In this document: piece after piece, positions 1 through 8,216 of the stretch
How the letters are laid out: each line of letters starts with the position of its first letter
How positions within the stretch are numbered: position 1 is the first letter of the stretch
Origin: Acidobacteriota bacterium
GTDB lineage: Bacteria; Acidobacteriota; Terriglobia; Bryobacterales; Bryobacteraceae
Assembly: GCA_947470805.1 (NCBI GenBank)
Contig: CANIVU010000092.1
Span: forward strand, 1-35,910
Length of the DNA stretch: 35,910 nucleotides
Direction of reading: 5' to 3'
Notes under the pieces: generated by a model
The model's input: only the letters and a program-made list of their open reading frames with translations
Told to the model about the DNA's origin: nothing
The model's database searches: none
Translations under genes and position numbers: made by a program

Positions 1-1
1 G

Positions 2-1504
2 GCCGCGGAGCCGCAGAACTGGTTGACCTATTGGGGCGACTACGGCGGGCGGCATTTTTCGGCGTTGAAGCAGATCGATACGCGGAACGTGAAGCAGTTG
101 CAGGCGAAGTGGGCGGCGCAGTTGCCGGGCGAATCGCTGCTGCAGTCGACGCCGGTGGTGGTGGACGGGGTGATGTACACGGCCGGGCCTCCAGGACAGG
201 TGGTGGCGTTGGACGCCAAGACGGGCTTGCAGATTTGGAAGTACGAGCGGGCGCGGAAGGCAAAGAATCCGTACGAGAGCAACCCGTTTAACCGGGGTGT
301 GGCGGTGCTGGGGAATCGCGTTTTCGTGGGAACGCTGGACGCGGCGCTGGTGGCGTTGGACGCGCGGACGGGGCTGCCGTTGTGGGAGACGCAGGTGGCC
401 GATTCGATGCATGGCTACAGCCTGACGATGTCGCCGCTGGCGGTGAAGGACAAGATCGTCGTCGGTGTAGCGGGCGGCGAGCATGGCATTCGCGGATTCC
501 TGGACGCCTACGACGCGGCGACCGGCAAACGGGCGTGGCGCTTCTACACCGTTCCCGGGCCGGGCGAGCCGGGCAATGATACGTGGAAGGGCGATTCGTG
601 GAAGCGCGGCGGCGCGGGTACCTGGTTGACCGGGAGCTATGATCCGGAACTGAACCTGATCTACTGGACGACGGGCAATCCGGGGCCGGACATGGACGCC
701 GAGATTCGCAAGGGCGACAACCTGTACAGCTGCTCCGTGGTGGCGCTGAATGCCGATACGGGCGAGCGGAAGTGGCACTACCAGTTCACGCCGGGCGACG
801 ACCATGATTGGGACGCGAACGAGGGCGTTGTGCTGGCCGATCGCGTGATTGACGGCAAGCCGCGGAAGTTGATTATGCAGGGGAACCGGAACGGGTTCTT
901 CTATGTGCTGGACCGGACGGACGGGAAGTTCCTGTTTGCCAAACCGTTTGTGAAGCAGACCTGGAACGTTGGGTTTGACGCCGCGGGCAAGCCGCTGTGG
1001 GCGCCGAATTCGAAAGCGACGCCGGAGGGGCAGGTGGTTTATCCGTCGCTGGTGGGCGGGACGAACTGGCAGTCGCCGTCGTACGACGCGGCGTCGGGCA
1101 CGTACTATCTGATGACCGCGGAAGCGGGGCAGAAGTTCATCCAGACGCCGGGCGATTACGAGCCGGGCAAGGCGTATTGGGGCGGGCGCGCGGTGGCGAT
1201 TGACGAGCCGTCGAAGGCGGCCGTGAAGGCGATCGACGCGGCGACGGGGACTGTGAAGTGGCAGGCTGCGGTTTCGCGCGGATCGCTGGCGGCGGGCGTG
1301 CTGGCAACGGCCGGCGGCGTGGTGTTCGCGTCGTCATCCGAGGGGCACCTGATGGCGCTGGACGCCAAGACTGGACAGTACCTGTGGCGGATGCAGACGG
1401 GTGGGACGATTTCGTCGTCGCCGATCAGCTACTCCGTCGATGGGAAGCAGTTTGTGGCGGTGTCGGCCGGCGGCGTACTGTATAGCTTCGGGCTGCCGGA
1501 GTAG
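2..1504 (+). CDS. PQQ-dependent dehydrogenase (quinoprotein alcohol dehydrogenase-like), 5' end outside window
   Basis: This periplasmic-type quinoprotein dehydrogenase would oxidise an alcohol or similar substrate and pass electrons from PQQ to a cytochrome. The reading frame is open from base 2, and the first visible residues already match the first propeller blade (NWLTYWGDYGG), so the true start and any signal peptide lie to the left. Repeated beta-propeller motifs ending in W are visible, such as ALDAKTGLQIWKY and ALDARTGLPLW. The PQQ/metal-site residues of the family appear in order, numbered from base 2: Glu160 in GGEHGIRG, Asn226 in TTGNPGP and the presumed catalytic Asp271 in DHDWDAN. 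Two residues after Asp271 is Asn273, not the extra Asp of lanthanide enzymes. No adjacent Cys-Cys pair of classical methanol dehydrogenase is seen. A C-terminal cytochrome domain is absent. Its stop codon directly abuts the stop of the convergent downstream gene. The substrate cannot be told. Confidence 0.9.
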   Translation, partial: AAEPQNWLTYWGDYGGRHFSALKQIDTRNVKQLQAKWAAQLPGESLLQSTPVVVDGVMYTAGPPGQVVALDAKTGLQIWKYERARKAKNPYESNPFNRGVAVLGNRVFVGTLDAALVALDARTGLPLWETQVADSMHGYSLTMSPLAVKDKIVVGVAGGEHGIRGFLDAYDAATGKRAWRFYTVPGPGEPGNDTWKGDSWKRGGAGTWLTGSYDPELNLIYWTTGNPGPDMDAEIRKGDNLYSCSVVALNADTGERKWHYQFTPGDDHDWDANEGVVLADRVIDGKPRKLIMQGNRNGFFYVLDRTDGKFLFAKPFVKQTWNVGFDAAGKPLWAPNSKATPEGQVVYPSLVGGTNWQSPSYDAASGTYYLMTAEAGQKFIQTPGDYEPGKAYWGGRAVAIDEPSKAAVKAIDAATGTVKWQAAVSRGSLAAGVLATAGGVVFASSSEGHLMALDAKTGQYLWRMQTGGTISSSPISYSVDGKQFVAVSAGGVLYSFGLPE

Positions 1505-2206
1505 TTACAGTTCCAGGTGGCCGAGATACATCATCGGCTTCAGCCGGAACTGCTCTTTGCACTTGAGCAATTGGATGTCAGCGAAGAATTCCACTGCGTC
1601 GTCGGAAACGCGCAGTGGTTCTTCGTTGGGGAAATGGACGAGGATCTTCAGCGTCGTTGGCTGGATGGAGACTTCCACGCGGGACGGGCGATAGGTGCGG
1701 CCGGCGGTGGTACGGAGATAGGCGGAGCGGCTGACGAGGGATTCGACGCTGCCGGCGCCCTGATGCGCGACTTCGGACGGAACGCCGAAGATTTCGACGA
1801 CGTAATCGGGGGAGGGCGCGTCGATCAGGGAGTTGAGCTTATCGGCGGGGAGCTTTTCGTCCCGCTGGCGGTAGAGCGCCTTGGCGTGCCGCATGACCAG
1901 GGCGTTGGGAAAGCGGATGAGCAGGTCGGCTTTCATGGGCAGCTTCGGTTTCGGCGCGCCGATGCCGCCAAGCGGGCCGAGGCCGGGATCCTTGATGGTG
2001 TTGTGATCGGCGCCGGGGATGTCTTTATAGGTGAGCGGACGGAGCTCGCGCTTGTACCAGTCGATATTGACGCTGGAACCCTTGGACCACGGGGAGTTGG
2101 TGAGGAGGCGCAGAACGGTCTCCGGAGACCAGTCCGGAAAACGGGCTGAATTCCAGTCGGCCGCCGAGGCGGTTAATACAAGCAAAGCGAACAGGAGGCG
2201 GGGCAT
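1505..2206 (-). CDS. exported protein of unknown function, 233 aa
   Basis: I do not recognise a named family. The N-terminus (MPRLLFALLVLTASA, then ADW) is a short, convincing Sec signal peptide, so the protein is probably periplasmic or surface-located. The mature part starts with FPDWSPETVLRLLTNSPW, a type of opening I associate with uncharacterised exported acidobacterial proteins (inference). It has no membrane helix after the signal and only one cysteine. The start is well supported: AGGAG lies seven bases before the ATG. It is the second gene of a probable two-gene unit, 42 bases behind the small membrane protein at 2249-2566, and it converges tail to tail with the PQQ dehydrogenase with no spacer. 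Confidence 0.75.
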   Translation of the reverse strand: MPRLLFALLVLTASAADWNSARFPDWSPETVLRLLTNSPWSKGSSVNIDWYKRELRPLTYKDIPGADHNTIKDPGLGPLGGIGAPKPKLPMKADLLIRFPNALVMRHAKALYRQRDEKLPADKLNSLIDAPSPDYVVEIFGVPSEVAHQGAGSVESLVSRSAYLRTTAGRTYRPSRVEVSIQPTTLKILVHFPNEEPLRVSDDAVEFFADIQLLKCKEQFRLKPMMYLGHLEL

Positions 2207-2248
2207 GGCTACTCTCCTAGGATAGGCGCATGCCGGCGCGATTGGGTT

Positions 2249-2566
2249 TCAGAGAGCCATGAACCAGCGCGGGTTGAAGCGCCGGGCGCGAGCCAGTTGG
2301 CGGCCGAGAATCCGGCGGCTGCGACTCCAATGCAGTTGGGCCAAATCGCTGTCGGTGAGGTCCTCCCCCTGGATGGCGAGCAACTGGAAGGCAGTATAGA
2401 CCCAGTAGCCGAACAGGAGCGCAGCGATGACGAATGACCATGCGAAGAACATCGCGCCGATGACCTGGCCGACGTTGGAGTTGAAGTAGTAATGCCGCAG
2501 ATACATCACATAGTCGTAGATCTGAAGGACAGTCGCATATAGGTGGCCACGAAAAGTTAGAGGCAT
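2249..2566 (-). CDS. small membrane protein of unknown function, 105 aa
   Basis: This is a hypothetical protein with one long hydrophobic stretch around residues 36-68 (VIGAMFFAWSFVIAALLFGYW is its core), which could form one or two membrane helices. The C-terminus is basic and probably cytoplasmic (RSRRILGRQLARARR). A Shine-Dalgarno-like GGAAG lies five bases before the ATG. An overlapping open frame at 2217-2441 has no such site and reads as low-complexity, so I prefer this frame. It lies 42 bases upstream of the exported protein at 1505-2206 and is probably co-transcribed with it. No homologue is recognised. Confidence 0.5.
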   Translation of the reverse strand: MPLTFRGHLYATVLQIYDYVMYLRHYYFNSNVGQVIGAMFFAWSFVIAALLFGYWVYTAFQLLAIQGEDLTDSDLAQLHWSRSRRILGRQLARARRFNPRWFMAL

Positions 2567-2692
2567 GTGGACTTCCGATCGGGGAAACTATACGCCCCCC
2601 CTGCTAACAAGCTACCCGAAGTATATGGGAAATATCGCCAGACGAAAACGGACTAAGTACATTTTTTGTTGAAGTAAGTAAAAACAAGGGAT

Positions 2693-2725
2693 GGACAAAA
2701 TGCGCACGGGCGGAACATTTTGTCC
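2693..2725. terminator. 10-bp perfect inverted repeat after the DUF1552 gene
   Basis: GGACAAAATG at 2693-2702 and CATTTTGTCC at 2716-2725 are exact inverted repeats around a 13-base loop. It lies 10 bases beyond the stop of the DUF1552 gene in an AT-rich gap. On the minus strand it is followed, about ten bases later, by a T-rich run, so it may terminate the DUF1592/DUF1552 operon. The stem is AT-rich and the T-run is displaced, so a protein-binding dyad is equally possible. Confidence 0.4.
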
Positions 2726-2735
2726 CAATTAATAA

Positions 2736-4046
2736 CTAGACCTCATCGAGCGGCTTGGTGGCGTCGCCAAATTGCGGGAGACGGACATTCATCTTGTCCA
2801 TCAGCGACAGGTAGAGCCGGCACATCTGGCGGTCCGGTTTTTCGCGGTAATCGAGCACGCGCCCGCCTTTAATGCGGCCGCCGGCGCCACCGAGAAGGAC
2901 AACCGGTAACTGCCGGGCTTCGTGGTTGCCAGTTAACATGCTTGAACAGTACAGGAGCATGGAGTTATCGAGGAGAGTACGCGGACCTTCCTGGATGGCG
3001 TCGAGTTTGCGGGCGATGTAGGCGAGTTGCTGGAGGAAGAACTGATTGACTTTGAGCCAGTCGGCGGTGTCGGAGTGGGAGAGCAGGTGGTGGATCATGT
3101 AATCGACACCGAGGTTGGGGAAACGGAGTGAACTGTGATCGTTATTCAGCTTCAGCGTGGAGATACGGGTGGTATCGGTCTGGAAGCCGAGGACGACGAT
3201 GTCGGCCATGAGGCGCATGTGTTCGCCGATGTCCTGCGGAATGCCATCGGCGGGCCGGGCCATGTTGGGTTTGTCGAGGGTGGGACGCCAGCCTTGTAGT
3301 TCGCCCTTCTTACCGGCGTTGGCGATGCGTTGTTCGACGTCGCGAACGGAATCAAGATACTCGTCGAGCTTGCGTTGGTCGTTGGTGCTGATGTCGCGGC
3401 GCAGGCGGCCGGCATCGGCGAGAACGGCGTCGAGAACGCTTTGGTCGGCCTTGCTGGCTTCGTCCTTGAAGAGGCGATCAAAGGCGAGCGCGGGGTAGAG
3501 TTCGAGCGGGGTGGGCGTGGTGGGCGAACTCCATGAAATGTGCGAACTGTAGAGCATGGAGTAGTTCTTGTGCACGGAGGGGTTCGACTTTTCGCAGGCC
3601 AGCACCTGGCTGGGCACCTTCGTGGAGGCCCCGTACTTTTTAGCGAGGAGCTGATCGATGGACGTGCCGGAGCGAATTTCGCCACCAGAGGCGAGCGGCG
3701 CGCCGGAAAGAAGATTTCCGGTTTGGGAGCTGTGAATATTGCCCTTGAGCGCTTCGGCATTAAACAGGCCGCGGATGAAGAGCATCTTTTCGCGGAAGTC
3801 GTTCAGCGGGGCGAGAACCTGGCCCAACTCCATTTGCTTGCCTTCGCCCTTGGCCCACCACTCCTTGCTGTGGAAGCCGTTGCCGGAGAAGAGGACCGCG
3901 AGGCGGACAGGCGCTTCGCTCGACTTCGCGGCGGCGGCCGGCGTATCACCCCACACCGGCAGCGACTCCATCCACGGCAGCGCGATGGAGACACCCAGGC
4001 CACGTAGCAGGCGGCGACGGGAGAATTGATGACTCTGTTTTTCCAT
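2736..4046 (-). CDS. DUF1552 family Tat-exported protein
   Basis: This is a DUF1552 family member; the family has no established biochemical role and occurs in Planctomycetes, Verrucomicrobia and Acidobacteria, almost always next to a DUF1592-type protein. The N-terminus carries a twin-arginine signal (FSRRRLLRGLGVSIALPW), implying export of a folded, possibly cofactor-bearing, protein. Typical family segments are visible, including LAVLFSGNGFHSKEWW, NIHSSQTGNLLSG and LDEYLDSVRDVEQRI. The length of 436 aa is normal. GGAGG before this ATG sits in the last codons of the preceding gene, whose stop is six bases upstream, so the two genes look translationally coupled. A joint role outside the cytoplasm is inferred from the fixed pairing. 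Confidence 0.9.
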   Translation of the reverse strand: MEKQSHQFSRRRLLRGLGVSIALPWMESLPVWGDTPAAAAKSSEAPVRLAVLFSGNGFHSKEWWAKGEGKQMELGQVLAPLNDFREKMLFIRGLFNAEALKGNIHSSQTGNLLSGAPLASGGEIRSGTSIDQLLAKKYGASTKVPSQVLACEKSNPSVHKNYSMLYSSHISWSSPTTPTPLELYPALAFDRLFKDEASKADQSVLDAVLADAGRLRRDISTNDQRKLDEYLDSVRDVEQRIANAGKKGELQGWRPTLDKPNMARPADGIPQDIGEHMRLMADIVVLGFQTDTTRISTLKLNNDHSSLRFPNLGVDYMIHHLLSHSDTADWLKVNQFFLQQLAYIARKLDAIQEGPRTLLDNSMLLYCSSMLTGNHEARQLPVVLLGGAGGRIKGGRVLDYREKPDRQMCRLYLSLMDKMNVRLPQFGDATKPLDEV

Positions 4047-4052
4047 GACCTG

Positions 4053-7000
4053 TTATTCCTCCGGCGCGGCATCGCGCCCACGAATTTCGCGGAACTGCCG
4101 GCTCCCGACTATCTTCTCAATCACGACACCCACTTGGGGAGAGCCCGCGGCGAGTTGGGCTTGCATTTCGGTCAACAACGGTTCGTCCGATAATTGCACG
4201 GCACGGCCAAGCGCATAGCCGAGCAGCTTGCGGCAGAACTGGCGGGTGAATGCGGTGCGGCCTTTGGTAAGAATGTACTGGCGGAGGCCGTCGAGTCCGT
4301 CGAATTCGGTGCCGTCCATGACCTTCGTCTTCGTGTGAATGGGGCGGCCACCGAGATCCTTATCCCGCCAGCGGCCGATCGCGTCGAAGCGTTCGAGCGC
4401 GTAGCCGTAGGGATCGACGCGGCGATGGCAGGCCGCGCAGCGCGGATCGGAGGTGTGTTTTTCCGTGAGTTCGCGCATGGTGAGGGTGAGATTGGCTTCG
4501 TCGTCGGGGAGCTGGGGCACGTCCTTGGGCGGCCGGGGAAGCTTATCACCGAGCAGCACCTCGGCCACCCAGTTGCCACGCAGAATGGGGCTGGTGCGGG
4601 AGGCGCCGGACTGCTTGGCGAGCGTTGCCGACAGGCCCAAGACACCGCCGCGCGAGCGGGCGCGCATGCCTTCGATTCGACGCCATTCGGGGCCGGTGAC
4701 GCCATCGATCCCGTAGTGCCGGGCGAGGGCTTCGTTGACGAACGTGTGATCGGCATCGAGCAGGCTGAGCACGGGCCGGTTGGCCTGGAAGAAGTCCGTG
4801 AAGAAGCGGATGGACTCCTCGTACATGTCGCCGCGGAGGGCCCGGAATGTAGGGAAATGGCGCTCGCTTTTTTCGTCGAGCGAATCGAAGCCGGAGATGT
4901 GGAGCCAGGCCGTGCCGAACTCGGTGGCCATGCGGCGTACGCGGGGATCGCGCAACATGCGCCGGGTTTGGGCGGCGAGCCCTTCGGCGGTGCGGAGCTT
5001 GCCGGCCGCGGCGGCGGCGCGGAGTTCGGCGTCGGGCTGGGACGACCAGAGGAAGTAGCTGAGGCGGCTGGCAATCTCCCAGTCGCTCACCGGCCCTTGG
5101 CGCGGGCCGGTGACGGGCTTTTCGGTTCGATAGAGGAACGCCGGGCCGACGAGCACGCGGGCGAGGGTGAGGCGAACGGCGTCGTCGTGCGGGAGTTCCT
5201 GTTGACGGAGCCGGGCGTAGAGGGCGCGGAGATCGGCCTTTTCGGAGGGCGTGATGGGGCGGCGGTAGGCGCGGTTGGCAAAGTCGACAACGGCATCGAG
5301 CTGCTTCGGCTCGGCAGCGATCAGTTCCTGGCGGAAGGCGGCGGCGCGATCGTTGATGGGCTTGCGAAGGGGTTCGAATTTGGAGGGATCGGCGTCTTGG
5401 GTGGCGTACTGCCAGAGCTGTTCGAACACGTCCACCTGCGTGAGCGGCGCGCGGCTGACGAAGAGGAGATGCTGCCACATTTTGTCGAGCCGGGCCTTCT
5501 CGGCGTCGGTGAGGATGAGGCGGGCCAGATGCTGGTCTTCGCGGTGGAAGAGGGTGAGGGTGACGACTTCATCCACCGGCACGATCTTCGTGTAGCAGAG
5601 CGAGGCGGGGAACATTTGGCGGTATTCGTCGAAGGCCGCTTCCACGCGGCGGCGGGCGGCGGAGCCGTCGTTGACGACGACGGGCATGGCGTAGGTGACG
5701 CGCTGATTGTTGGACGTCCAGGTGCCATCGGCGGTGCGGACGGAGGTGCCGCTGGGGCGCAGGCCTGGTGCGGGCGGTGGGAGCGTGGTGAGGACCTGGA
5801 GTTGGACGGTGCCCTCGGCGCCGGCGACGGAATCGAGCGCGCCGGTGACGGTGAATTCGCTGTCGGCAACGAGGTCCGCTGGGAGAGCGATTTCGATAAC
5901 GGAGGGCGCTTTGGCGGGGAGATTGAGACCGGTGAAACGGGCGGGGTCGAGACCCCATTTCGAAGGCGCGGTGGCGGCTGAATCAACGGCCAGGCCAATG
6001 AACAAAGGCCCGGCGAGCGAGGTGAGCTGGCGGTAGAGGGCGCCATCGGGCGTGGTTGCGGGCGGGGGCGCGGCGGTGAGCAGCGATTGCAGCGCGGACG
6101 CCAGCTGGCGCTTTTCCGCCGGGTCGTCCGTACCTTGCCAGCGGGCGAGCAGCGAACCTGTCGGGATCACGGTGCCGCTGCCGGCACCGGCGACCGGCTC
6201 GCTGTAGATGTGCCAGATGTCCTGACGGCCGGCGCTGTCGGCATGGGGATTGGCGGCGAGGACATTGGCGGCTAGATCCTGTGTGAGCGACCACGTCTGG
6301 CCGCCGCCGGTGAGCGCGAGTTCGATGTCCGTCAGGTCACAAGAGGCATTCCCTTCGCGTGGGTCGAGAACGATGGAAACGAGGTCGCCGGGCTGTGTGG
6401 AAAGCTTCTCGATGGTGGGAACCCGGACCGGCGCGGCGCCGCGTGTGACCCCTTCGCGCAAGCGCAAGCGGGTGCCACCGCGGCGGAGTTCCAAGGACCA
6501 GGCGACGCCGTTGCCACATTCGGCGTGGGCCGGCGTGATCGTCGCTTCGATTCGCATCGCGACGGCGATGGGGCTGCGCCAGCCGACCGCGGCCTTGTGC
6601 GTGGCCGTGGGCAGAAGCGCCACGGCGTGGGCCTTCATGTTGCCCGGAATGCGAACGTGCTGCGCGGTGGAATTGGCCAGCAGAGACGGCTGTTTGCCGC
6701 CGCCCCAGCCTTGAATGAAGGTGAACGTGGCCGCTTTTTCTATGCGGGTTGTGAGTAGATCGAGCTTGATGCCGGCGCCTTTGGTGACGCCGAGATAATC
6801 GAACCAGGCTTGCCGGGCGACGGGGCTCACCGCGGTGTTGGAAAGACCGGCAGCGGCGTTCAGCGCGGCGGCGGTATCGGCAACAATGACTTCGCGCTGT
6901 TTGCTCAATGCCGCTACCATGCCCCGCACGTCGCGCAGGGGCACGGGCGCCCGGCCGGCGATCGAAATGCGCGGCTCCTGCCAGATCACCGCGTCACCAG

Positions 7001-8123
7001 TCGCGCCGTCCCCGGCGTCGCTGGCAACCAGGAAGAGCTTCACCTCGCTCGCGCCAAGGGGAGCGACGAGCTTCGTGCGGAACTCCTGTTTGGCGACGAT
7101 GGGCGTGACCGGCTCCATCCACGCCTTCGGGCCGTCCAGCTTTCCGATATGCCCAACGCTGCTGAACTTCCAGAGTGTCTGCTGCCACTCTTCAATCTCC
7201 GACACCATTCCAGTCACATCGCCGGCACGCCACTTCCGGCGAAGCCCGTCGAGTAGCGGCGAGGGCGCTGTCCCGGCGAGCAGACGCGTCAACAGGCCGA
7301 GGTACTTCGGGCTCAGCTTTTCGCGGCGGGCTACCGCGTCCACCGACTGCCCGGCCCGCAAGGCGAGAGACGCGGCCAGATAGTTTTTCAATGGCAGTGC
7401 CCCGCCCCGGTTTTTGTCCAACGCGATTCCCTGCTGCGTCACCGTCTCCGAACCGCCGGATTCAGTGAATTGCTGATAAAAGGCGCGAATTTCGTCGAGC
7501 GACTCGTTGGTCCAATCGCGACGGGAGGTATTCGAGGAGAAGCGGATGCCATCGGGAAGGAGGACGGCATGATTGGCAATTTCCTTGGCGGCGTCGAGGT
7601 ACTTGGTGACCATTGACGGCGACATGACCAGCGAGTTGCCCGTGTTGGTGAAGCCTTCGCCGGCGGCGCCATCGGCTGGAAATTCGCGAGCCGGCTCCAG
7701 GGTTTGGACACCCGTGAGATCGCGGACGGTGAAGGTGTATTCGGCGTTATTCAACCGGCGTAGGACAACGGGCCCAGGGTCACCGGCGCGCGCTTCGGCA
7801 GCCGTTCGCAGTGCGCCGCGCACCCACGTCAACAGCCGTTCGCGCTCGGGTGCCGAGGGCTGTGGCATCGCCTTGGGCGGCATCTCTCCAAGCGACACCT
7901 GCTCAATCACCTTTTCCCACACTTTGGGCGTTTTCAGCACGTCGGCGGTAGCGGCGAATCGCTCCAGATTCAGGTCCCCCGCGTGGCGCGCGGCGGAGTG
8001 GCAACCCAGACAATACTGCTTCAGCAGCGGCTGCAGTTCGCGCGCGAAAGCATCCTGCGCCGGGAGCACGGCCGGCAGCAGGCAGAGCAGTGCGGGGATT
8101 GCAAACAGGCGGCGTGTAATCAT
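4053..8123 (-). CDS. DUF1592-type haem-motif protein (DUF1587/1595/1592/1588/1585), 1356 aa
   Basis: This very large exported protein belongs to the cytochrome-like family of planctomycetes and acidobacteria. After a signal peptide (MITRRLFAIPALLCLLPAVLPAQ) comes a first haem-type motif CLGCH in the segment LKQYCLGCHSAARHAGDLNL, then a DUF1587-like part (RRLNNAEYTFTVRDLTG, about residues 115-190). A long middle region of beta-rich character follows. The C-terminal third shows DUF1595 (ANRAYRRPITPSE), DUF1592 (IASRLSYFLWSS), DUF1588 (SRGGVLGLSATL with TSPILRGNWV, and a second CAACH followed by DPYGYALERFDAIG) and DUF1585. The longest frame starts at 8135, but GGGAG five bases before the ATG at 8123 and a better signal peptide favour 8123. 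It forms an operon with the DUF1552 gene. Its substrate is unknown; a redox or polymer-degrading role is only a guess. Confidence 0.9.
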   Translation of the reverse strand: MITRRLFAIPALLCLLPAVLPAQDAFARELQPLLKQYCLGCHSAARHAGDLNLERFAATADVLKTPKVWEKVIEQVSLGEMPPKAMPQPSAPERERLLTWVRGALRTAAEARAGDPGPVVLRRLNNAEYTFTVRDLTGVQTLEPAREFPADGAAGEGFTNTGNSLVMSPSMVTKYLDAAKEIANHAVLLPDGIRFSSNTSRRDWTNESLDEIRAFYQQFTESGGSETVTQQGIALDKNRGGALPLKNYLAASLALRAGQSVDAVARREKLSPKYLGLLTRLLAGTAPSPLLDGLRRKWRAGDVTGMVSEIEEWQQTLWKFSSVGHIGKLDGPKAWMEPVTPIVAKQEFRTKLVAPLGASEVKLFLVASDAGDGATGDAVIWQEPRISIAGRAPVPLRDVRGMVAALSKQREVIVADTAAALNAAAGLSNTAVSPVARQAWFDYLGVTKGAGIKLDLLTTRIEKAATFTFIQGWGGGKQPSLLANSTAQHVRIPGNMKAHAVALLPTATHKAAVGWRSPIAVAMRIEATITPAHAECGNGVAWSLELRRGGTRLRLREGVTRGAAPVRVPTIEKLSTQPGDLVSIVLDPREGNASCDLTDIELALTGGGQTWSLTQDLAANVLAANPHADSAGRQDIWHIYSEPVAGAGSGTVIPTGSLLARWQGTDDPAEKRQLASALQSLLTAAPPPATTPDGALYRQLTSLAGPLFIGLAVDSAATAPSKWGLDPARFTGLNLPAKAPSVIEIALPADLVADSEFTVTGALDSVAGAEGTVQLQVLTTLPPPAPGLRPSGTSVRTADGTWTSNNQRVTYAMPVVVNDGSAARRRVEAAFDEYRQMFPASLCYTKIVPVDEVVTLTLFHREDQHLARLILTDAEKARLDKMWQHLLFVSRAPLTQVDVFEQLWQYATQDADPSKFEPLRKPINDRAAAFRQELIAAEPKQLDAVVDFANRAYRRPITPSEKADLRALYARLRQQELPHDDAVRLTLARVLVGPAFLYRTEKPVTGPRQGPVSDWEIASRLSYFLWSSQPDAELRAAAAAGKLRTAEGLAAQTRRMLRDPRVRRMATEFGTAWLHISGFDSLDEKSERHFPTFRALRGDMYEESIRFFTDFFQANRPVLSLLDADHTFVNEALARHYGIDGVTGPEWRRIEGMRARSRGGVLGLSATLAKQSGASRTSPILRGNWVAEVLLGDKLPRPPKDVPQLPDDEANLTLTMRELTEKHTSDPRCAACHRRVDPYGYALERFDAIGRWRDKDLGGRPIHTKTKVMDGTEFDGLDGLRQYILTKGRTAFTRQFCRKLLGYALGRAVQLSDEPLLTEMQAQLAAGSPQVGVVIEKIVGSRQFREIRGRDAAPEE

Positions 8124-8183
8124 GTCCGCTCCCATTTTGTGTCAGCGGCTTCGGGAGCGCAACGCGAATTTCTGGCCGCACGG

Positions 8184-8207
8184 AAGGGGCGGACCAGGCC
8201 GCCCCTT
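8184..8207. terminator. GC-rich hairpin between the oxidoreductase and the DUF1592 gene
   Basis: AAGGGGCGG at 8184-8192 pairs exactly with CCGCCCCTT at 8199-8207 around a six-base loop. It lies just after the stop of the minus-strand Gfo/Idh/MocA gene and before the next minus-strand gene. There is no T-run after it on the minus strand, so it may reduce read-through or stabilise RNA ends, not act as a classical terminator. Confidence 0.45.
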
Positions 8208-8216
8208 TCCCGGCAA

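Noticed and set aside
4194-5981. 595-codon plus-strand open frame
   Set aside because: It is antisense to the DUF1592 gene. It is Gly/Ala/Glu-rich with no domain, and such long shadows are expected at high GC.
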